Positions 1 through 5,584 of a stretch of 20,080 nt of DNA are shown here, piece after piece. The stretch is taken from IMG/VR virus record IMGVR_UViG_3300042288_000287, positions 1-20,080 of that record; one strand, written 5' to 3'. A model generated the notes under the pieces. The model made no database searches. It was given only the letters and a program-made list of their open reading frames with translations, and had not been told where the DNA came from. The DNA is from a virus. The first letter of the stretch is position 1, and each line of letters starts with the position of its first letter. A program made the position numbers and the translations under genes.

Positions 1-60
1 GAGATATAAGAAAGAAATATAATAAATATATATATATATATATATAAAATATACTATTTT
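1..60. other. AT-rich tract with (AT)n run
   Basis: The first 60 bases are almost pure A/T, with an uninterrupted alternating AT run at about 26-46, in a window that is otherwise of roughly balanced composition. A perfect TATAAT lies at 18-23, but any -35 partner would be at or beyond the window edge. The tract could be a promoter region for the small terminase gene, an easily melted segment, or the end of an upstream intergenic region. The sequence does not decide between these. Confidence 0.5.
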
Positions 61-216
61 AAGTCTAATCAATGACTTACGAGCGTCCAATTCTTTCATG
101 TCGAGGGGTATTATTTCGTAGAAAGAAATGGGGTAGCAGGTTTCGGGTTGCTCAAGCAGGTAGCGGCCTATATACTCAAGCACTAGGCAACGGGCTAACC
201 ATGGGAGCGCGTAAAC

Positions 217-768
217 GTGACGGAGAAGACGCAAGAGGCAACGAACAAGCAGGGGGGCTACCTAGGTAGCGGGTCAGTCGAGAAAGCCGCTCAGAGCGTC
301 CTAGAGCGTCAAGATGAGAAAGCCGGTGTTATACATAACCACAACACCAGTTCGGCCATAGCCACTATAAAAGACAGTCGCAAGCATCCAGACGCGGCAG
401 TTGCTCAGACAGTTGCTCAGATGGTGTTCGCAGGGATGACGCAAGACACGATAGCCAAAGTCCTAAAGATCGGCCTAGACACGCTCCACACGCACTACAA
501 GCATGAGTTAGACACGGGACAGGCAAGCATGGTGACCGACATTGCCCAAAGTCTCGCGCAACGTGCAAAGGCGGGAAGTGATACCGCTGCGATCTTCTTG
601 CTTAAGACACGGGGAGCCGGAAAGTTTACGGAGCGCAACGGGATAGAGCTAACGGGGAAAGACGGTGGAGCAATCGAGATCGCGCAACGTACGGAGATAC
701 TCCAGACTGTCAGCGGCTTACTGAATAAGGGGATCACGATAGACGGGGAAGCCGAGCCCCTAGACTGA
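217..768 (+). CDS. putative terminase small subunit (HTH DNA-binding protein)
   Basis: This is a 183-residue protein starting at GTG 217, the first possible start after an in-frame stop at 196-198, with a GGGAG ribosome site 9 bases upstream. The middle (about residues 65-95) reads as a helix-turn-helix of the kind found in phage small terminase proteins: an 'AGMTQDTIAKVLKIGLDTLHTH' type segment. It is followed by an alpha-helical part and a 'FLLKTRGAGKF' to 'ELTGKDGG' stretch that I recognise from phage proteins encoded just before terL. The expected role is to recognise viral DNA and hand it to the large subunit for packaging. It is separated from terL by a minus-strand cassette and three small genes. 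A generic phage HTH protein is the alternative. Confidence 0.6.
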   Translation: MTEKTQEATNKQGGYLGSGSVEKAAQSVLERQDEKAGVIHNHNTSSAIATIKDSRKHPDAAVAQTVAQMVFAGMTQDTIAKVLKIGLDTLHTHYKHELDTGQASMVTDIAQSLAQRAKAGSDTAAIFLLKTRGAGKFTERNGIELTGKDGGAIEIAQRTEILQTVSGLLNKGITIDGEAEPLD

Positions 769-772
769 GCGC

Positions 773-798
773 AAAAAAAAAGGGGGAGAAAATCCCCC
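773..798 (-). terminator. intrinsic terminator of the minus-strand cassette
   Basis: Read on the minus strand, a GGGGGA / TCCCCC stem (793-798 with 782-787) and a five-base loop are followed directly by nine T residues (773-781). Read on the plus strand there is no T tract after the stem, so it should stop only minus-strand transcription. It lies 27 bases beyond the last minus-strand gene and just after the stop of the plus-strand gene ending at 768. Confidence 0.85.
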
Positions 799-824
799 CC
801 CTAGTGTTGAATTGTGGCGGCTTG

Positions 825-1013
825 TTAGGCGGCTTCGACTATTTCGGCAACGGTCGACCCTGCTCTAATTCTGTACCCTGTTTCGATTCTCTCAAGCCGA
901 AATGTTTTCTTGTTTCTTCGATACCCTTTTAACAATTTAGCGATTTTTTCTCGCGTTTCTATTTCTTGAATCATTGGACTATCAACGAATCGGAAAATAA
1001 ATTGCTTTTTCAT
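825..1013 (-). CDS. hypothetical protein, last gene of antirestriction cassette
   Basis: This is a 62-residue basic protein I do not recognise. It begins with a short beta-like stretch (MKKQFIFRFVD), continues with a charged helix (about residues 15-37) and ends with a second beta-rich part and the tail AEIVEAA. Its ribosome site (AGGGGAAACAAC before ATG 1013) is good, and only 11 bases separate it from the stop of ardC, so the two are almost certainly co-transcribed. A terminator follows. The only functional hint is position: a small gene beside ardC could be another anti-defence or regulatory protein. Its last 13 coding bases are identical to the last 13 of ardC. Confidence 0.7.
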   Translation of the reverse strand: MKKQFIFRFVDSPMIQEIETREKIAKLLKGYRRNKKTFRLERIETGYRIRAGSTVAEIVEAA

Positions 1014-1024
1014 GTTGTTTCCCC

Positions 1025-1921
1025 TTAGGCGGCTTCGGTAACGTCTTCGGCTTCGGCTTTCCCCGTGAGCATTTCGGCGGCTTCACGCGCTAGGCTTGCG
1101 GCTTTGAAAATGGCTTTCTTATCTTGCTTCAATACCGTGAGCCAGTTGTTAAGATACTGAGCGTGATCGACTCGCGGTTCGTTTGAAATACTGAGAGCAG
1201 CACAGCAAAAAGCCGCACCTAACTCTGCGACCAATTCTTCAAAGGCGTAGGCATTGCTTCCGAAATTGTTCAGAAGTTTGCGATTCTTGCGCGACTCATG
1301 GCCTGTCCAATGTACCAATTCATGCGCGAGTGTTGAGTAATAGCACTCCGTTGCGCTACTGGTTGCCGTTGCCGTGAATAGTTGTTTCTCCGGCATTTTG
1401 ATAACGTCAAGCATAGGCGAGTAACAGGCTCGCGGCTCCATGGAGTGCCGGATATTCGCGCCAGTATTTCGCGCCCATGCTTCTACACGCTCGATAGTTT
1501 CAACATCGTTCTTATGATCGTCTTCGGTAACGTATCGGCAACGCTCCGCCAATGCTCCGTCAACTTGATCGGCATTAAAGACATTGAAGTATTTAAGCAT
1601 CGGAAAAACAGACTTCTTGCCAGTTTGCTTATCTTCTTTCTCTAACTTAGTGAAGAAGACGACAATGCTGCTTTTCTGCCCTTTCTTAACTGAACATCCG
1701 GCGGCTTGCCATTGCTTGAATGACGCAAACGCGCAAGATTCGAACGGAGTGAAATTCAGAAGAAGACTATTCATTCCCCGATAGTTTTTTCCCGTTGTCG
1801 CGTTATATGGCCGGAGCGCGTTTCTCTTTTTGTTGAATGGGTTAGTCCAATTCTTGCCGGAAGTCTCCATCTGTTTGATGACTTGATCGGTTACGGACTG
1901 ATAGAGATCGAATGTTGCCAT
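1025..1921 (-). CDS. ardC: ArdC-like antirestriction protein (zincin metallopeptidase fold)
   Basis: This is a 298-residue two-domain protein. Residues about 1-120 match the N-terminal ArdC / DUF1738 single-strand DNA-binding domain: 'YQSVTDQVIKQMETSGKNW' then 'RPYNATTGKNYRGMNSLLL', 'F.SFKQWQAAGCSVKKGQKSS' and 'FNVFNADQV'. Residues about 130-290 are the zincin-like metallopeptidase domain, with HELVH at 200-204, WTGH following, and a glutamate-bearing 'EELVAELGA' helix at about 228-236 that would supply the third metal ligand. ArdC proteins protect entering DNA from host restriction; this is known for plasmid members and inferred here. The start ATG 1921 follows a CTAGGGAA ribosome site. The gene is second in a minus-strand cassette with its own promoter and terminator, opposite to all structural genes. 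Confidence 0.92.
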   Translation of the reverse strand: MATFDLYQSVTDQVIKQMETSGKNWTNPFNKKRNALRPYNATTGKNYRGMNSLLLNFTPFESCAFASFKQWQAAGCSVKKGQKSSIVVFFTKLEKEDKQTGKKSVFPMLKYFNVFNADQVDGALAERCRYVTEDDHKNDVETIERVEAWARNTGANIRHSMEPRACYSPMLDVIKMPEKQLFTATATSSATECYYSTLAHELVHWTGHESRKNRKLLNNFGSNAYAFEELVAELGAAFCCAALSISNEPRVDHAQYLNNWLTVLKQDKKAIFKAASLAREAAEMLTGKAEAEDVTEAA

Positions 1922-1937
1922 TTGTGCTATTCCCTAG

Positions 1938-2078
1938 TTATTTGTTGATATTGATGACGCAAAGAATCCAGAGCGTTACGAAAAGAAAGCAATTTAGGCG
2001 AAAGAGAAAAACGTCCATTTTTTTGCTCATAAGAAAGTGATTAAGCCGGAAAAGAAAAGCGTTTGATTTTTTGCTCAT
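1938..2078 (-). CDS. 46-residue ORF with internal 16-residue tandem duplication
   Basis: The first gene after the minus-strand promoter is a 46-codon ORF starting at ATG 2078, with AGGGA placed 7 bases before the start. Residues 1-16 (MSKKSNAFLFRLNHFL) are repeated as residues 17-32 (MSKKMDVFLFRLNCFL). Both copies begin ATG AGC AAA AAA, and the two 48-nt copies match at 37 of 48 bases. The last 14 residues (FVTLWILCVININK), with the preceding FLFRLNCFL, form a hydrophobic segment that could span a membrane. It ends 16 bases before ardC. No function is recognised; a small membrane protein or a translated leader controlling ardC are both possible. Confidence 0.6.
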   Translation of the reverse strand: MSKKSNAFLFRLNHFLMSKKMDVFLFRLNCFLFVTLWILCVININK

Positions 2079-2111
2079 GGTGCTATCCCTAGTTGGTTAT
2101 TCGACGGGGAT

Positions 2112-2140
2112 ATAATGAGCGCAAGCCGTTTGTGTGTCAA
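2112..2140 (-). promoter_or_regulatory. sigma70-like promoter of minus-strand cassette
   Basis: On the minus strand a perfect -35 TTGACA (2135-2140) is separated by exactly 17 bases from a -10 of CATTAT (2112-2117, 4 of 6 consensus). An alternative -10, TTATAT, lies at 2110-2115 with a 19-base spacer. Transcription would start near 2105, leaving a leader of about 27 bases before the 46-codon ORF, then ardC and the 62-codon gene, ending at the terminator at 773-798. Confidence 0.75.
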
Positions 2141-2430
2141 CATATATTTATCCCCCCATGATGCTATGTAATTCTGACTAGTATTTAGTTGCAGATAGTG
2201 GCGGCAAGATTGGTGCAAGAATGAGAACGGAAAGCAATGCGCGAATGATTCTCAAAAAGTCCCTGAGACTCCCTATCAACTGAAAATGAGAATCAGTCGC
2301 ATGGGTGCTGGCATGGGGGAGCGCGAAAACGACACACGGGGGTACGGGTCCCATCTGCCCAAACAATCTCCCAACCCCACTCCAACTTTTACTTGCCCTA
2401 CCCCCTTGCGCACGTTTACTCTAGGGTCCC
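2141..2430. other. non-coding interval between antirestriction cassette and late genes
   Basis: About 290 bases hold no convincing gene. The open frame that crosses it is proline/arginine-rich and out of frame with the real gene at 2431. It contains the imperfect inverted repeat at 2241-2300 and the first two members of a cluster of GGGTCCC/GGGACCC palindromes (2346 and 2424). I found no good plus-strand promoter in it. Confidence 0.6.
2241..2300. repeat. 14-bp inverted repeat (stem-loop candidate)
   Basis: GCGAATGATTCTCA at 2241-2254 pairs with TGAGAATCAGTCGC at 2287-2300 with a single mismatch (13 of 14). The 32-base loop contains a small AGTC/GACT hairpin. There is no T tract, so it is not an ordinary terminator. 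It lies between the cassette promoter and the first late gene. Confidence 0.6.
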
Positions 2431-2985
2431 ATGCTATATACCGGAGCCGCCCCCCTACCCCGCCACACCTACTGCTACGTGCAGCCCGACACATTCGGCA
2501 ACGAAGACTGGGTACGGGTAGCGTGGTTTGGATTGGTGAGTCATCCGGGCAGAACGTGGGGATGTCATGTGATGTTGGAATGTGGGGCGGTGTACCGGAA
2601 CGTCCCGCTGCACAAGCTCGCGCACAAAATCACAGGGACCCCTTGGGACCCCGCCGACGCACAAACGTGGGATTGCTACGGGAACCAGTTCAGCGTGCTG
2701 GAGTATCCGTTTCTCGAAGGGACCCGAATGCGTACCCGGCTACGGTCTAAGCAGGAACACACCGGTAACTACTTGTTTACCGCGATCCCGATGATGGACG
2801 GATTCAGTCTAGAGCCGGAGCAGAGCAAGGAGTTCTACTTCATCAAACTGGACAACGGGCGTTATACAGCGCAACCTACGAACCACGTTTTGGTGCTAGA
2901 TAAATCGTTCATCACCGAAGCCAACTGGCCGAAGTTGAAGCGTCAAACTGAGATTTGGAGTGTTGACAATGGCAACGAAGTCTAA
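2431..2985 (+). CDS. conserved phage protein of unknown function
   Basis: This is a 184-residue protein starting at ATG 2431 with an AGGG ribosome site. It is rich in aromatics and cysteine, including 'DWVRVAWFGLVSHPGRTWGCHVMLECGAVYRNVPLHKL' (about residues 26-63) and 'SLEPEQSKEFYFIKLDNGRYTAQPTN' towards the C-terminus. I recall similar proteins in phage packaging regions but know of no assigned function. No signal peptide or membrane segment is evident. It overlaps the next gene by 17 bases, which suggests translational coupling. The gene contains three GGGACCC palindromes (2635, 2645, 2719). Confidence 0.85.
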   Translation: MLYTGAAPLPRHTYCYVQPDTFGNEDWVRVAWFGLVSHPGRTWGCHVMLECGAVYRNVPLHKLAHKITGTPWDPADAQTWDCYGNQFSVLEYPFLEGTRMRTRLRSKQEHTGNYLFTAIPMMDGFSLEPEQSKEFYFIKLDNGRYTAQPTNHVLVLDKSFITEANWPKLKRQTEIWSVDNGNEV

Positions 2986-3151
2986 AGTAAACGCAGCGGG
3001 TAACTACACGAAACCCGAGATGCGCAAGAAGTTGTTTAACGAGATTAAGGCATCCGCAACCCAAGGCACCGCAGCAGGCCAATGGTCAGCCCGTAAGGCG
3101 CAGCTCTTAGCCAAACGCTACAAAGAGAAGGGCGGCGGGTACAAGGACTAA
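2969..3151 (+). CDS. small basic conserved phage protein
   Basis: This is a 60-residue, lysine-rich protein. I prefer ATG 2969 (MATKSKVNAAG...) over an upstream in-frame GTG at 2960, because a GGAG ribosome site sits 8 bases before the ATG. The core 'GNYTKPEMRKKLFNEIKA' to 'GQWSARKAQLLAKRYKEKGGGY' is a pattern I recognise from small ORFs of many environmental phages; its function is unknown. Its charge would allow nucleic-acid binding or a minor virion role. It overlaps the preceding gene, and the next gene starts 3 bases after its stop. Confidence 0.8.
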   Translation: MATKSKVNAAGNYTKPEMRKKLFNEIKASATQGTAAGQWSARKAQLLAKRYKEKGGGYKD

Positions 3152-3154
3152 GCC

Positions 3155-3388
3155 ATGAAAGCACCTCAGAAATCTCTTAAGGATTGGACCGCGCAAGAAT
3201 GGCGCACCAAGTCAGGCAAGCCGTCATCGCAAACTGGCGAGCGGTATTTACCTAAGGCAGCGATCAACGCGCTTTCTCCGCAGGAATATGCAGCCACCAC
3301 TCGTGCTAAGCGTGAGGGCAAGGCGCAGGGTAAGCAGTTTGTAGCGCAGCCGAAGAAGATTGCGAAGAAGACCTCGCGATACCGGTAA
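3155..3388 (+). CDS. small basic conserved phage protein
   Basis: This is a 77-residue protein with the signature 'SLKDWTAQEWRTKSGKPSSQTGERYLPKAAINALSPQEYAATTRAKR' followed by a basic tail 'AQPKKIAKKTSRYR'. I have seen this architecture in many phages next to terminase genes; the biochemical role is not known. AAGGA precedes the start at 8-base spacing. It lies 3 bases after the previous stop and 3 bases before terL, so it belongs to the packaging operon. Confidence 0.8.
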   Translation: MKAPQKSLKDWTAQEWRTKSGKPSSQTGERYLPKAAINALSPQEYAATTRAKREGKAQGKQFVAQPKKIAKKTSRYR

Positions 3389-3391
3389 TCC

Positions 3392-4882
3392 ATGTCGCAA
3401 CAAGCGTCTGGGACCCCGCCCAAAGTTGATCTCAACGATCCGCTGATCAAGGAGCTGAATAAGCTACCGCTGCCGGATTTGTTGGCATACAAGAGCCGGT
3501 TGGAGTGGGCGAGTAAACGTCACAAACACCAAAAGCCGCCGAAGGGTGATTGGACTGTGTGGTTGATGCTCGCTGGTCGTGGCGCGGGTAAGACTCGTGC
3601 GGCAGCGGAGTGGGTGTGGTGGCAGGCGTACAAAGCGCCGGAAACGAGATGGCTGGTGTGCGCACCGACCTCGGCTGACATTCGCGACACTTGCTTTGAG
3701 GGTGATTCCGGTTTGATCTCGGTCATGCCAGAGAAAATCGTGGGCGAATACAACCGCTCGCTCTCGGAGATTATTTTAACCAATGGGTCCCTGATCAAAG
3801 GGATCAGCGCGGAGACTCCCGACCGGCTCCGTGGTGGTCAGTGGCATGGTGCGTGGACGGACGAGCTGGCTGCGTGGCAGTACGACCAAGAAGCGTGGGA
3901 CATGATTATGTTTGCGCTACGTCTAGGGTCCCATCCACGAATCGTTGCCACCACCACTCCGAAGCCCAAGGCCATCATTCGGGATCTGGTGGAGCGTGAC
4001 GGAGCCGATGTACACGTTACGAGGGCCTCGACTTACGAGAACATTGCGAATCTAGCGCCGACTTTCCAGCAACAGCTCTTGAAGTTTGAGGGCACGACGC
4101 TCGGACGGCAGGAAATTCACGCCGAAGTCTTAAATCCGGAAGAGCAGGGCATCATCAAGCGCCCTTGGGTTCAGCTCTGGCCAGCGAAAAAGCCCCTGCC
4201 CATACTGGAACACATCGTGATGAGCCTAGATACGGCCTTTACGGAGCAGACTCGCGACAAGAAAACCTCAGATTCCGACCCCAGTGCGTGTGTGGTACTC
4301 GGACTTTTCTACGAAAACGAGAAACCAAACATCATTTTGCTCGATTGTTGGGAAGATCGGCTTGGAATGCCCGATTTGATCCAGCGAGTGAAGCGAGAGA
4401 TGGAGGTTTTCTACGGCGACGATGAGCAAAAGCCGATGATTAAGCCGAAATTTGGTCCCGGTCGCATGTTAAACACCGGAAGAAAGCCCGATACCATCGT
4501 AATCGAAGACAAAGGCAGCGGAATTTCGCTTCGGCAGATGCTGGCACGCGAGGGAATCATCGCTCACGCTTACAATCCGGGAAAAGCGAGCAAACTCACT
4601 CGATTGCACATGGTTTCGCACCTATTTGCGAGCGGAATGGTGTGGTTTGTGGAGTCTGATAAGCGAAAAGGTCAGATTCGCTCGTGGGCGGAGCCATTGT
4701 TGTATCAACTGTGCTCGTTTTCGGGTGAGGGAACCATCAAGCATGACGATTTGATGGACGCTTGCACCCAAGGTTTACGTTTCCTTGCCGATAAAGATAT
4801 GATAAGCGTGAGTAAGCCTAAGCCGTTGCAGCCTAGGATGATTGTGAACGAGCGCCCAAGAGGTAATCCGTATGGCGTCTAA
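3392..4882 (+). CDS. terL: terminase large subunit
   Basis: This is a 496-residue DNA-packaging motor and nuclease. The N-terminal ATPase carries Walker A LAGRGAGKT (residues 60-68), Walker B 'WTDE' with D157 and E158, and a coupling motif ATTTP (186-190). The C-terminal RNase H-like nuclease shows acidic residues in the expected order: D280 in 'MSLDTAF', E372 in 'VIEDKGSG', and D452/D453 in 'HDDLMDA'. All key residues are present and the length is normal. The protein would dock on the portal, translocate DNA into the prohead and cut the concatemer. Its final 11 bases overlap the next gene. The ribosome site before ATG 3392 is weak, so translation may be coupled to the preceding small gene. 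Confidence 0.97.
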   Translation: MSQQASGTPPKVDLNDPLIKELNKLPLPDLLAYKSRLEWASKRHKHQKPPKGDWTVWLMLAGRGAGKTRAAAEWVWWQAYKAPETRWLVCAPTSADIRDTCFEGDSGLISVMPEKIVGEYNRSLSEIILTNGSLIKGISAETPDRLRGGQWHGAWTDELAAWQYDQEAWDMIMFALRLGSHPRIVATTTPKPKAIIRDLVERDGADVHVTRASTYENIANLAPTFQQQLLKFEGTTLGRQEIHAEVLNPEEQGIIKRPWVQLWPAKKPLPILEHIVMSLDTAFTEQTRDKKTSDSDPSACVVLGLFYENEKPNIILLDCWEDRLGMPDLIQRVKREMEVFYGDDEQKPMIKPKFGPGRMLNTGRKPDTIVIEDKGSGISLRQMLAREGIIAHAYNPGKASKLTRLHMVSHLFASGMVWFVESDKRKGQIRSWAEPLLYQLCSFSGEGTIKHDDLMDACTQGLRFLADKDMISVSKPKPLQPRMIVNERPRGNPYGV

Positions 4883-5573
4883 ATATGGCAAGTTTGGATT
4901 CAAGCGTTTTTCCGAGGGTGGCCTTGGTTACGAGGAAGATCCGCCGGAGTTTCGCGCAGATCGTAAAGGCGAGGCAGCTCGCAAGTCTGTTATCAAGAAG
5001 TCCAACGAGATTAAGGCTGTTGAGAGCAAGAAAGAGAGTGCTCGCGGCCCGTCTACTCGTAAGAGCTTCGGCACTAAGTCTGAATCTCGTGTTTCCAGAA
5101 AAGAAACGGGACTTCCGAGTGATCGCGCTACTGGCTATCGCAGCCAAGTAGAAGAAACCGGCATGACTGCTGAAGAGCGCAAAAACTTGGTTAAGAGTGG
5201 CGCTTTGGCTGCGGCTTCGATGCTCCCGGCTGGTCGTGCTTTGAGGGCTGGTGATAAGGCGTATGATGCCGCCAAGGCCGCTAAGGCTGCGCAGAAAGCA
5301 GAAGATGCTGTTGTGGAAAAGGCTGCGCGTGGATTGTCGCGTCGTGATATGCCGAGCTACTCCGAAAGATACCGTGCCCGTAAGCGAGCCGAGGAGCAAA
5401 GGGCTGCTAAGCGTGAAGGCCGAGAGCCTAGAGACATTCCAGATTGGCGCGGCAATATAGACGTAGCAACTGGTAAGCCGGGGCCGGGACAAGGGTTTAG
5501 AGACAACGAAGTCTTTAAGAAAGGCGGCGCTGTGCGCAGTAAGAAGTCCAAGAGCTATTTTTCTAATTACTAA
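4872..5573 (+). CDS. very basic protein between terL and portal
   Basis: This is a 233-residue protein, exceptionally rich in Lys, Arg, Ala and Ser. AGAGG precedes ATG 4872, which overlaps the end of terL. Residues 1-105 are charged and probably disordered. Residues about 106-155 ('NLVKSGALAAASMLPAGRALRAG', then an Ala/Lys-rich stretch) look helical, and the tail is basic. Two copies of an aromatic-x-[KE]-G-G motif occur, FSEGG at 13-17 and FKKGG at 215-219; the same motif recurs in the products of 14706-15029 and 15042-16028. The function is unknown. Charge and position suggest a DNA-associated or minor virion protein. Confidence 0.75.
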   Translation: MASKYGKFGFKRFSEGGLGYEEDPPEFRADRKGEAARKSVIKKSNEIKAVESKKESARGPSTRKSFGTKSESRVSRKETGLPSDRATGYRSQVEETGMTAEERKNLVKSGALAAASMLPAGRALRAGDKAYDAAKAAKAAQKAEDAVVEKAARGLSRRDMPSYSERYRARKRAEEQRAAKREGREPRDIPDWRGNIDVATGKPGPGQGFRDNEVFKKGGAVRSKKSKSYFSNY

Positions 5574-5584
5574 TGGTGAGCGCC

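Noticed and set aside
131-200. Possible tRNA or structured RNA in the leader before 217
   Set aside because: Short GC-rich repeats are present, but no cloverleaf with acceptor, anticodon and T arms can be drawn.
72-269. 65-codon plus-strand open frame at the left edge
   Set aside because: It has no ribosome site, unconvincing composition, and overlaps the better-supported gene starting at GTG 217 in another frame.
1382-1784. Two plus-strand frames inside the antirestriction gene
   Set aside because: Antisense to ardC, whose domain order and HELVH motif are clear.
2286-2750. 154-codon Pro/Arg-rich open frame
   Set aside because: It overlaps the conserved gene at 2431 in another frame and has the composition of a frame shadow.
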